A DNA stretch of 33,238 nucleotides, taken from NCBI GenBank assembly GCA_945888595.1, contig CAMDAO010000019.1, positions 1 to 33,238 on the forward strand, written 5' to 3'. The stretch comes from Chryseobacterium gleum (GTDB taxonomy: Bacteria; Bacteroidota; Bacteroidia; Flavobacteriales_D; Crocinitomicaceae). The position numbers and the translations under genes are program-made. Numbering within the stretch: position 1 is the first letter of the stretch; each line of letters starts with the position of its first letter. The notes under the pieces are model-generated. The model was not told where the DNA came from. It worked only from the letters and a program-made list of their open reading frames with translations, and searched no databases. Shown here piece by piece: positions 26,062 to 33,238 of this stretch.

Positions 26062-27819
26062 ATGATAGACAAGCAACAAAAAAAGACCAATTACGGAGCA
26101 TTAACAACTTTAACAACTGTATTTTTCTTTTGGGGATTTATTGGGGCCGGAAACAGCGTATTTATTCCTTTTTGTAAACATTATTTTGATTTAGATCAGT
26201 TTCAAAGTCAATTAATAGATTTTGCTTTTTACGGAGCATATTATCTTGGAGCGTTATCCCTTTTTATTTTTGGCTCTACTGCGGGAAAAGATTTAATTGC
26301 TCAGTGGGGATATAAAAAAAGTATTGTTTATGGCTTACTTTTTTCAACACTTGGGGCTGTTGCAATGATTATTTCGGTTTATCTCAATGTTTTTTCAGGG
26401 ATGTTGTTTGGTCTTTTCATTGTAGCATTAGGATTCTCTTTGCAACAAACGTCAGCAAATCCGTTCATGATTTCACTTGGAGATGAAGCAACAGGAAGTA
26501 ATAGAATAAATTTAGGTGGATCCATCAACAGTCTTGGAACATCTATTGGACCTTTAGTAATATCTCTTTCATTGTTTGGAACTACTGCTGCAATAAGCGA
26601 TGAAATGATAGCACATTTGAGTTTATCTAAAGTAAATATATTATATGGTTGCGTAGGTTTACTCTTTTTAGGCACAGCCGCTCTGTTTGGATTTTCCAAA
26701 AAAGTACCTGCTGGAATAAGTGAAGAAAAACCCGAAAAAGCAAAAAAAGCGGTTGTAACATTGTTAATAATAACGGGATTATTGGCAGCATGTTTCGCGC
26801 CAGTATTTGCTAGTTATCGCTCAAAAGAGGCAAAAGAATTAGTGGAATTAAACCATGATTTAGAATTGGTAAATAGAGATGGCAACGGAGTATTGATAAA
26901 AATAATGACTTCTGAGCAAGAAAAAACAAAACAAGCAATTACTATAGCTATTGACAAAATCAGGAAACCTTTAGAGAAAAGCAGATTATTGTGGTTATCT
27001 TCCGGCTTAATAGTAGTTTTAGGCGGTTTATTGTTCGTTTTTAAAAAAGGGAAATCTCAGAAAGAAGGTTGGGGCGCGATGCAGTTTCCGCAACTAGTTT
27101 TAGGAATGATAGCTATTTTTGTATACGTTGGCGTGGAGGTAGCAATAGGAAGTAATTTTGGAGAGTTGCTAAAACAAAAGAAATTTGGTGGTTATAGTTC
27201 ATCTCAAATACCTCCGTTTATAGCCATGTATTGGGGCAGCTTAATGATAGGGAGATGGGCAGGAGCTATTAGTGCTTTCGAATTAAAAAAATCAACAACT
27301 CAAGTTTTACGTTTTATTATTCCACTTCTTGCCTTTGCTGTTGTTCTTGGGTTTTCTAAAGTTTTCGGATATACTATTCAACCTTTATATTGGTACATTT
27401 GTTGTGTCTTCATTCAGATATTAGCTTTCCTCGCGACAAAGGACAAACCTGCATTAACTTTATTTGTTTTTGGATTATTAGGAGCAACAGCTACCATAGT
27501 TGGACTTTCAACTAGTGGAATAACGGCTATTTATGCATTTTTAAGCGCAGGTCTTTTTTGTTCAATTATGTGGCCTTGCATCTTTTCATTATCACTTGCT
27601 GGTCTTGGAAAATATCAATCGCAAGGATCAGGATTTTTAGTGATGATGATTTTAGGGGGAGGAATCATTCCGCCAATTCAAGGAAAATTATCCGATGTAT
27701 TAGGTATACAGCCTTCTTTTATAGTGGGTACAATTTGTTTTGTTTACCTCGCTTTTTTTGCATTCTATGTTAAGAAAATTCTAAAAAATCAAGGAATATC
27801 CTTTGATGAAAAAGTCTAA
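26062..27819 (+). CDS. FucP-like MFS sugar transporter with two-helix insertion
   Basis: The 585-residue protein has the N-terminal FFFWGFIGAGNSVFIP pattern and the GFSLQQTSANPFMISLG segment of the fucose:H+ symporter (FucP/GluP) branch of the major facilitator superfamily. Sugar import by proton symport is therefore likely, but the sugar is unknown. Normal members have about 400-450 residues and 12 helices. Here the linker between the two six-helix halves carries an extra hydrophobic segment (230-250), a polar stretch of about 57 residues (251-307) and another hydrophobic segment (308-327), giving perhaps 14 helices. The second half then resumes at PQLVLGMIAIFVYVGVEVAIGSNFGELL. It follows dxs by 35 bases, and the two are probably co-transcribed. 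Confidence 0.87.
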   Translation: MIDKQQKKTNYGALTTLTTVFFFWGFIGAGNSVFIPFCKHYFDLDQFQSQLIDFAFYGAYYLGALSLFIFGSTAGKDLIAQWGYKKSIVYGLLFSTLGAVAMIISVYLNVFSGMLFGLFIVALGFSLQQTSANPFMISLGDEATGSNRINLGGSINSLGTSIGPLVISLSLFGTTAAISDEMIAHLSLSKVNILYGCVGLLFLGTAALFGFSKKVPAGISEEKPEKAKKAVVTLLIITGLLAACFAPVFASYRSKEAKELVELNHDLELVNRDGNGVLIKIMTSEQEKTKQAITIAIDKIRKPLEKSRLLWLSSGLIVVLGGLLFVFKKGKSQKEGWGAMQFPQLVLGMIAIFVYVGVEVAIGSNFGELLKQKKFGGYSSSQIPPFIAMYWGSLMIGRWAGAISAFELKKSTTQVLRFIIPLLAFAVVLGFSKVFGYTIQPLYWYICCVFIQILAFLATKDKPALTLFVFGLLGATATIVGLSTSGITAIYAFLSAGLFCSIMWPCIFSLSLAGLGKYQSQGSGFLVMMILGGGIIPPIQGKLSDVLGIQPSFIVGTICFVYLAFFAFYVKKILKNQGISFDEKV

Positions 27820-27922
27820 ATAAGGTTGCGGTAATGAAACTTACTATGGTCTAGCTATATATTAACCTTAGTTCGACTGATATTTTTATTATTAGATTCC
27901 CTATAAAAAGGCTGAAAAACTT

Positions 27923-28789
27923 CTATTTAAAAACTTCTTCTGTTGTACTTCTTATTTTTTCACAGAGTAAGTCTGTTGGTAAATCATTATCATCATTCCC
28001 AAAAGGATCTTCGATTTCTTCTGCTAATACTTCGATACTGACTAATACATAAAAAATGAAGGTCGCAATTAATACTGAAAAATACCCATAATTAGTAACT
28101 AAAGCCAACGGCAAAGTTGTCACATAAATAAAGATAAATTTCTTTATAAAAAGACTGTAAGAAAAAGGGATCGGGGTATTTCTGATTCTCTCGCATGCTC
28201 CAAGACTATCCATCAATTTGTTACAGTTTTTATCTAAGATTGCAAAATCTTGATCTGAAATGAGATTATTTTGTTTTACTTCAATCAATTTTCTATAGAT
28301 GAGTTGTATGATTGATAAAGGTTGGTGTTTTTTAGTACTGATAAATGCCAATTCATCAGGGAGTAATTCCAATTCATCTATATTTACACCACTTCGAAGA
28401 CTTTCTTTGGCTGCAAAGACAAAATTAGGAATCATTCTCATGAAGAAATCACGATCTTCAGCGTTGGTTAACATACTTGAAAGTTTCACAGAAAAATTTC
28501 TAGTATCATTAACCAATTCACCCCATTTTTTTCTGCCTTCCCACCATCTATCATACGCTGTGTTGGTTCTAAATATTAAAAGTAAAGAAATAACAAATCC
28601 CACTAATGAATATACTGAAATTAATTTTTCCAAATTATGATTACCAGGGGTAAATCGCAAAATCAAAAAAGTAATCAGAAATGTAAAAATAGCAATGTAA
28701 AATATTTCTTTCCATAATATTCGCAAAGTATCGCTCTTGTGGAAAGCGAAAATCATTTGTAACCATGTTTTTGGATTATAATTGATCAT
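27923..28789 (-). CDS. Bestrophin-family ion channel
   Basis: The 288-residue membrane protein matches prokaryotic bestrophins (formerly UPF0187), pentameric channels for anions or cations. Visible hallmarks are the N-terminal helix (WLQMIFAFHKSDTLRILWKE), NTAYDRWWEGRKKWGELVNDTRN after the second helix, ERIRNTPIPFSYSLF near 200-215, and an acidic C-terminal VLAEEIEDPFGNDDNDLP that corresponds to the calcium-binding region of animal bestrophins. Which ion it carries is not predictable. It lies 52 bases after the DUF420 gene on the same strand and may be read through from the oxidase operon or have its own promoter; no clear -7 box is seen. Confidence 0.88.
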   Translation of the reverse strand: MINYNPKTWLQMIFAFHKSDTLRILWKEIFYIAIFTFLITFLILRFTPGNHNLEKLISVYSLVGFVISLLLIFRTNTAYDRWWEGRKKWGELVNDTRNFSVKLSSMLTNAEDRDFFMRMIPNFVFAAKESLRSGVNIDELELLPDELAFISTKKHQPLSIIQLIYRKLIEVKQNNLISDQDFAILDKNCNKLMDSLGACERIRNTPIPFSYSLFIKKFIFIYVTTLPLALVTNYGYFSVLIATFIFYVLVSIEVLAEEIEDPFGNDDNDLPTDLLCEKIRSTTEEVFK

Positions 28790-28841
28790 ACTTGAATATT
28801 AACTGTTTTAATAGAGCGGAAAAATCTATAAATAAGTCTGT

Positions 28842-29429
28842 CTAGCCATGCAAATAATAAGGGGAGATCATCAAATACACGACAACCCCTGAAACGGCCA
28901 CATAAAACCAAATTGGCCATGCAAAACGAGTCCATTTTTTGTGCTTTACAAAATCGCCTTGCCAAGCAAATAGATAGGTAAATAAGACGATAGGTATGAT
29001 TACTATACTAAGTAAAATGTGAGAAATTAAAATGAAATAATAAATCATTGAAGTGTATGCGATAGAAATCTTTTCATAATGATCAACATCATTGTCGTGA
29101 TTAAGATCTCCATATTTTGTACCTTCTCCACTTGTCATATGATAAGCTACATAACAGGCAAGAAAAACAATAGACAATAACAAGGATAATCTTATGTATC
29201 TTCTATGAACAGTCATGTTTTTTCTTTTAATTGCAATAAGAGCAAACACCAAGAAAATTGCCGTGACACCATTTATAGTTGCATAAAATTTTGGAAGGAA
29301 AGTAAGATTTACTCCTGTAATTTCAACGTTAAACAATAAAACAACTACTAATGGAACGGCGATTGCAGCTGTATAAATAGCAATTTTAGCATTTTTTAAT
29401 TTTTTCGGATCAGTTAATTGCGTACTCAT
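28842..29429 (-). CDS. DUF420 membrane protein, oxidase-linked
   Basis: The 195 residues form about five transmembrane helices and match the DUF420 family. Members related to Bacillus CtaM are needed for cytochrome aa3 oxidase activity, so an assembly role is likely. Conserved histidines are visible in the helices and loops (MTVHRRYIRLS, ACYVAYHMTSGEG, ISHILLSI, HKKWTRFAWPIW), which in this family are thought to deal with heme or copper; that last part is inference. The start overlaps the stop of the SCO gene by 20 bases. It ends the oxidase assembly set. Confidence 0.85.
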   Translation of the reverse strand: MSTQLTDPKKLKNAKIAIYTAAIAVPLVVVLLFNVEITGVNLTFLPKFYATINGVTAIFLVFALIAIKRKNMTVHRRYIRLSLLLSIVFLACYVAYHMTSGEGTKYGDLNHDNDVDHYEKISIAYTSMIYYFILISHILLSIVIIPIVLFTYLFAWQGDFVKHKKWTRFAWPIWFYVAVSGVVVYLMISPYYLHG

Positions 29430-30063
29430 ATTTTAATAATTTACGGATGTCATTTTCTAATTTATTCACTTCTTTTGGGTCTGAAATTTTATACACCCCT
29501 CGCACATATCCTTGTCTGTCTACAAGTGTGAATGCTTCTGAATGCGCATAACCACCTGCTGCCTCTTTATCTTCTGCTGCAACAATTAAAAAGTTGTCAA
29601 TTCCTAACGCATGTGTTCTTGCCTCATTCCCAGTAAAAAATTGCCAGTTCTTTGCAGTAATTTCATTTATTTTAATGTATTTTTTCAACACACTTGGACG
29701 ATCATTTGTTGGATCAATACTGAATGACATATACTGAATGTATTCGCTTAAATCCTTTGTTTGCTCGTTTAGTCGTTTCATTTCTCTGGTCATTTTTGGG
29801 CAGATCGATTGACAGTTCGTGAAAATGAAATCGGCTACCCAAATTTTTCCTTTCATATCAGTTGATTTGATCAGGATAGAGTCTTGATTGAGGTATGAGA
29901 AATTGATTATTTTGGGATAGACAGTATCAGCAACTTCTTTCCCATCTATCATTTTATAAATAATATCAGCATTTCCTAAAATGGGCAATATTTCTTGTTT
30001 TGATTTTTTATCTCCACATGAATAAAAGGCAAATATAAAAAGTAAGGGAAAAATAATTTTCAT
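29410..30063 (-). CDS. SCO1/SenC copper chaperone lipoprotein
   Basis: SCO proteins bind copper and help build the CuA centre of cytochrome c oxidase subunit II. The 217-residue product has a lipobox ending at Cys16 (FYSC), then a thioredoxin-like fold. The metal set is complete: Cys84 and Cys88 (NCQSICPKM) and the distal His174 (YAHSEAF). The typical FSIDPTNDRPSVLKKY segment follows the core strand at about 113-130. It is anchored by lipid on the periplasmic side. It lies between the second SCO-like gene (25-base gap) and DUF420 (20-base overlap). Confidence 0.93.
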   Translation of the reverse strand: MKIIFPLLFIFAFYSCGDKKSKQEILPILGNADIIYKMIDGKEVADTVYPKIINFSYLNQDSILIKSTDMKGKIWVADFIFTNCQSICPKMTREMKRLNEQTKDLSEYIQYMSFSIDPTNDRPSVLKKYIKINEITAKNWQFFTGNEARTHALGIDNFLIVAAEDKEAAGGYAHSEAFTLVDRQGYVRGVYKISDPKEVNKLENDIRKLLKYEYAIN

Positions 30064-30088
30064 TTTTAATTGTTGACGTTTAATAAAA

Positions 30089-30772
30089 TTACTGAGATTT
30101 CATCATTTTTGCTTTCCTTGCTTTGTCGTATTGCTTCTGCAGTAAAGCGATGTGCTGATACATTCTTCTAATTGAACCTTCAGCAGTTCCTCGGTTCACC
30201 ATACGGAGATGATTTTGCTTATCTATTAGTAGCATTAACTCTGTATAGGCTTCACCACCAAAATAACTTTCCCCTTTTTTTAACAAGGATTGATTGTTGA
30301 ATTTAAAATCAAACACAGAACGTCCTTCACCACTTGCTAAAAACCAAGTATCTGGATCAAATCCTTCTATATTATCCTTCATAGAAGCCGTCAACATGGA
30401 TAAGTTTGTCACTGGATTACCTTTTCCGTCTGTGACAAATGAAACAATTTTTACCTGCTTCAATTTCTTTTTATTTTTTCGAATATGTTGATATATGGCT
30501 TGGTCAAAATGCCACATGGAAATAGCACAGCTATCAGGACATGTTAGTTGAAGAGTTGTAATAACGACAATCTTATCTTTAAAATCTTTCGAAGAATATT
30601 TTTTTCCTCGGCCATCGATAAAATGATAATCGCTTGCAATTCCATAATCGGGTAATTCTTTAAACTTATGACTACAACCCCTAGTTGATAAAAAAACTAA
30701 TAAAGAAGCCGGTAAAAGTAAAATTAGTATAGCTACTATTCTATTTATACCGGCATTATTTTTAATTACCAT
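30089..30772 (-). CDS. Second SCO-like thioredoxin-fold protein
   Basis: This 227-residue protein has one N-terminal membrane anchor (about 11-29) and a periplasmic thioredoxin-like domain. The CxxxC motif is kept (Cys78, Cys82 in TCPDSC), and the fold order matches SCO. The position that holds the copper-ligand His in SCO proteins (before the strand LLLIDKQ) reads GGEAYTELM and shows no histidine, so copper binding may be lost or use other residues. A role as a thiol reductase for CuA cysteines is one option, but that is inference. It lies 15 bases after the subunit IV gene and 25 before the canonical SCO, so both are made together. Confidence 0.82.
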   Translation of the reverse strand: MVIKNNAGINRIVAILILLLPASLLVFLSTRGCSHKFKELPDYGIASDYHFIDGRGKKYSSKDFKDKIVVITTLQLTCPDSCAISMWHFDQAIYQHIRKNKKKLKQVKIVSFVTDGKGNPVTNLSMLTASMKDNIEGFDPDTWFLASGEGRSVFDFKFNNQSLLKKGESYFGGEAYTELMLLIDKQNHLRMVNRGTAEGSIRRMYQHIALLQKQYDKARKAKMMKSQ

Positions 30773-30787
30773 TATTAATATGAATTA

Positions 30788-31156
30788 TTAATATCCGTTT
30801 TTTTCCCAAACCCCTGAAACGTAAACTGACTCAGCAAGAAGCAAAATAAGTAAATAAATTATGAAAAGGATATACGGAACTAAAATCACGTACTTCAATG
30901 ATTTTTTCTCGTGACCTAAATGCATAAAAGATAAAACAATATATGCCGCTTTAATAAGTGTTAGAATGATAAATAATACTTTTATTACAGGCCAGCTTGG
31001 GCTACTTTGTTTTATTATTGACCCTAATGTAACCTCAACAATTGTAATTACAGTTAATAGTGCGGTCACAAACCAAATATTTTTACGCATTTTAGCTCCT
31101 TCTTCCTCACTGTGGTGTGCGTCTAAAGAATATTCTATAATATCATCTCTTTTCAT
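30788..31156 (-). CDS. Cytochrome c oxidase subunit IV
   Basis: The 122 residues start with a hydrophilic, His- and Glu-containing segment (DAHHSEEEGAKM) and then form three transmembrane helices (about 27-46, 53-77 and 88-108). The SPSWPVIKVLFIILTLIKAAYIVLSFMHLGHE region is typical of prokaryotic subunit IV (CtaF/CoxD type), a small accessory subunit of heme-copper oxidases. Downstream of subunit III by 22 bases and upstream of the SCO pair by 15, it sits in the expected order. Confidence 0.9.
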   Translation of the reverse strand: MKRDDIIEYSLDAHHSEEEGAKMRKNIWFVTALLTVITIVEVTLGSIIKQSSPSWPVIKVLFIILTLIKAAYIVLSFMHLGHEKKSLKYVILVPYILFIIYLLILLLAESVYVSGVWEKNGY

Positions 31157-31178
31157 GATAAATTTTTTTAAAAATTAA

Positions 31179-32204
31179 TTAAACAAGATAGAAGAAGGTA
31201 AATACAAATACCCAAACTAAATCGACAAAATGCCAATATAAACCAGTTTTTTCAACCATTTCATAGTGACCTCTTTTATGATACGTCCCTTTCAATACTC
31301 CTAATAAAATAATGATGTTAAAACATACTCCAGAAAATACGTGAAAACCATGAAACCCAGTAATAAAGAAAAAGAACTGTCCGTATTGTTGCGGACCATA
31401 TTCATTCTCCTTTAAATCTGCCCCATAAATAACTTTATGCGATTCTCCGCTGTTTATAGCTCCATAGTATAATTCTGAAGCTTCTTTACCAGTAATTTTG
31501 TCTGAAACTTTATGTGTTTTCCCAGTTTTTTTAATAACCAACATCATATCATGATCAGCTGCTTTATTTACATGTGCTAAAGATCCGTCCTGCAAGGTAA
31601 TTACCCCATTTACTATGTTTCCTTCAACAACAGCATGGTGATACTGGTGAATCAAATCCTCTGTAATTACTTCTCCTTTTGTATGATGTTTACCAGCTGT
31701 AGTGACCGTAAAATTTTTAATTTCTCCAAAATGACCTTTAACAATTGCTTGAGATCCGTCTGCTAATTCTACTTTACCAAATTCAGAACCGTGAATAAAA
31801 TGGCTCCATTCCCACGCTTGTGAACCAACGAAGAAAAAACCACCAATAATAGTAGCAACCATCCACTTACTTACTCCTTTTATATCCATTCTATGCCCCG
31901 CCTCAACGGCAAGTACCATCGTAACAGAAGAAACGATCAAAATAAATGTCATTAATGCAACGTAAATTAGGGGATACCCATGACCTAAAAAAGGCAATGA
32001 ATTAAACGTTTCTTCACCAATCGGCCAAGCGTCTTGTGCGTTAAATCGGGTGAAACCGTAGGAAATTAAGAGGCCTCCAAATGTCAGTGCATCTGACACT
32101 AGAAAAAACCACATCATTAACTTTCCATAACTGGTGGTAAATGGAGAAATCTGTCCTCCCCATGCTGTCTTTGTATCAATTTGTTGTGTAGCGTGTTCAG
32201 CCAT
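31179..32204 (-). CDS. Cytochrome c oxidase subunit III (second copy), with loop insertion
   Basis: Subunit III stabilises the oxidase complex in the membrane. The 341 residues show five membrane helices: about 27-50, 78-100, 112-133, 275-302 and 320-340. Signature segments are MMWFFLVSDALTFGGLLISYG and, at the end, FHGFHVFSGVCFNIIILLG and KTGLYWHFVDLVWVFVFTFFY. Between the third and fourth helices lies a polar insertion of about 130 residues (140-268), rich in short beta-like strands, glycine and histidine (for example AGKHHTKGEV and HQYHHAVVEGN). I recall a similar, lineage-typical insertion in Bacteroidota. It is second of two tandem subunit III genes, 21 bases apart. Confidence 0.93.
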   Translation of the reverse strand: MAEHATQQIDTKTAWGGQISPFTTSYGKLMMWFFLVSDALTFGGLLISYGFTRFNAQDAWPIGEETFNSLPFLGHGYPLIYVALMTFILIVSSVTMVLAVEAGHRMDIKGVSKWMVATIIGGFFFVGSQAWEWSHFIHGSEFGKVELADGSQAIVKGHFGEIKNFTVTTAGKHHTKGEVITEDLIHQYHHAVVEGNIVNGVITLQDGSLAHVNKAADHDMMLVIKKTGKTHKVSDKITGKEASELYYGAINSGESHKVIYGADLKENEYGPQQYGQFFFFITGFHGFHVFSGVCFNIIILLGVLKGTYHKRGHYEMVEKTGLYWHFVDLVWVFVFTFFYLV

Positions 32205-32225
32205 TGTAATAAATTTTGTACAAGT

Positions 32226-33238
32226 TTAGTGAATAAAAAGTAAAAAAAGCAATAAATACAACCATAATATTGCTAAATAATGCCAGAAAATAGCACCTAA
32301 TCTTAAGCTAAGTGTATCTGAACTAGTAAAACGACCTAATAATGAACTATTTACAATCCTAATCATATAGAGTAAGGCGAAGATAATATGTACCAAATGA
32401 AGAAAGGTAATTATCCACAAATACGAAGAAGATGTGTCTGGAGACTCTAATGGTTTTGTTTGAAGATAATCATCTAATATTTTACCTTTGTATTTCCAGA
32501 TTCTATTTTCATAATCTAACTCTTTTCCTTTGAAATAAACATGAAAATCCTTTCCTATTTTCCCTTTCATAAAAAAGTCACCTCTTTCAGCCCTAATATT
32601 AATTGCTAAATCTCTTAATCGCATAAGGTCTATGAATTTTAATGCAGAACTATCAGGCAAAGAAAGTTTCCCATTTATCAAATCAACAGGCTGTTGTTTA
32701 TAATACAATAAAAAAGATTTTCCATAATTCGATACAGCCAAATCTTTGGGATTATCTATTGTTTCAAATTGTTTCGTAAATTCTTTTAATTCAGAGAATT
32801 GCGCTGAAGTTAATTTTTTTTGATCTACTAAATAATCATTACCATCAATTTCTAAAAATTTCCCATTGTATTTTATTTCATAATAACCATAATATCGACC
32901 ATCATCTCCAATACTGCCGTATCGACCATCTACAACCATGATTTCACCCCGCAAATGACTTCCAGAATCGACTAGTTGTCCATACCCTTTGTACTGAAAA
33001 TAAACAAACAAAAGCCCAAAAACAAATGTTAATACAACAAATAACTTTGATAATTTTTGATTATTTTTTTTTGCAAAGGTAATTCCTAACTGAATAAAAA
33101 CACTACTTAGTACAATAACGGCAGTACTTATCCAAAAAGAAATCGGCAAAGGAAATTTGATCCAAAAAGAATCTCCCATCGAAACAATATAAGCGGATGT
33201 TAATCCAGCAAATAGCATTACTATACTAAAAATACTTA
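32226..33238 (-). CDS. Cytochrome c oxidase subunit III (first copy), 5' end outside window
   Basis: The reading frame is open to the right edge: six codons precede the ATG at 33218 (reading SIFSIV), and the segment IVMLFAGLTSAYIVS is an internal first helix, so the true start lies beyond the window. At least 336 residues are present. Four helices can be placed in the visible part, numbered from the 33218 ATG: 1-13, 25-48, 58-78 and 264-288, with another at 305-329. Between the third and fourth a hydrophilic insertion of about 175 residues (88-263) replaces the short loop usual in this family. Its sequence is unlike the insertion in the neighbouring paralogue. The surrounding helices clearly belong to the subunit III family (SSYLWIITFLHLVHIIFALLYMIRIV). 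Confidence 0.87.
   Translation of the reverse strand, partial: SIFSIVMLFAGLTSAYIVSMGDSFWIKFPLPISFWISTAVIVLSSVFIQLGITFAKKNNQKLSKLFVVLTFVFGLLFVYFQYKGYGQLVDSGSHLRGEIMVVDGRYGSIGDDGRYYGYYEIKYNGKFLEIDGNDYLVDQKKLTSAQFSELKEFTKQFETIDNPKDLAVSNYGKSFLLYYKQQPVDLINGKLSLPDSSALKFIDLMRLRDLAINIRAERGDFFMKGKIGKDFHVYFKGKELDYENRIWKYKGKILDDYLQTKPLESPDTSSSYLWIITFLHLVHIIFALLYMIRIVNSSLLGRFTSSDTLSLRLGAIFWHYLAILWLYLLLFLLFIH

Noticed and set aside
27821-27870. TAAGGTT/AACCTTA inverted repeat after the MFS gene
   Set aside because: Only 7 bp with a 36-base loop and no T-run; expected by chance in AT-rich DNA.
1-33238. CRISPR array, insertion sequence, prophage, integron or defence system
   Set aside because: No regularly spaced repeats, transposase, integrase, terminal inverted repeats or defence-type domains are seen; every long frame is accounted for by housekeeping or envelope genes.

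Overview
The window looks like ordinary chromosome from a gliding, type IX secretion-competent member of the Bacteroidota, most likely order Flavobacteriales. The genus is not determined. The evidence is the low-GC composition, a gldH gliding lipoprotein, a secreted protein with a T9SS C-terminal sorting domain, many short-lipobox lipoproteins, Bacteroidota-type -7 boxes (TAnnTTTG) before several genes, and near absence of Shine-Dalgarno sequences. I see no rRNA, tRNA, CRISPR array, insertion sequence, phage gene or plasmid function.

Layout. 311-1734 (+): a lipoprotein with two duplicated domains, overlapping a DUF2490-type outer-membrane protein that starts with TTG. 1781-3596 (-): ricT/PSP1 overlapping gldH. 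3932-7307 (-): nrdB-nrdA, class Ia ribonucleotide reductase, ending in a good terminator. 7763-9528 (+): comF and an FAD-dependent oxidoreductase overlapping by ATGA. 9540-11182 (-): a TPR lipoprotein and an unknown membrane protein. 11403-11654 (+): a small CxxC membrane protein. 11707-17120 (-): an envelope operon of dut, sugar-phosphate nucleotidyltransferase, TPR lipoprotein, DUF4292 lipoprotein and EnvC-like LytM factor. 17198-20117 (-): hemJ, enoyl-CoA hydratase and a lipid-linked saccharide flippase, with a heptamer-based inverted repeat after hemJ. 20277-22007 (+): a T9SS-exported pectate-lyase-like beta-helix protein. 22201-23919 (+): lysS. 24071-27819 (+): dxs and a FucP-like MFS transporter. 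27923-33238 (-): the distal part of a cytochrome c oxidase operon (two subunit III genes, subunit IV, two SCO-like proteins, DUF420), followed by a bestrophin-type channel. The operon runs off the right edge.

How the genes work together. RicT/GldH, the EnvC/DUF4292/TPR set, the flippase and the DUF2490 protein all concern the cell envelope. NrdAB and Dut both feed dNTP supply. The right-hand operon builds and assembles an aa3-type terminal oxidase: the SCO proteins and DUF420 are assembly factors, and subunits III and IV are membrane components.

I found no convincing wholly new system. The points most worth following up are large soluble insertions at the same loop of both subunit III paralogues, a second SCO protein that keeps CxxxC but seems to lack the copper-ligand histidine, the heptamer inverted repeat at 19484-19590, a two-helix insertion in the MFS transporter, and possible operator repeats upstream of nrdB.
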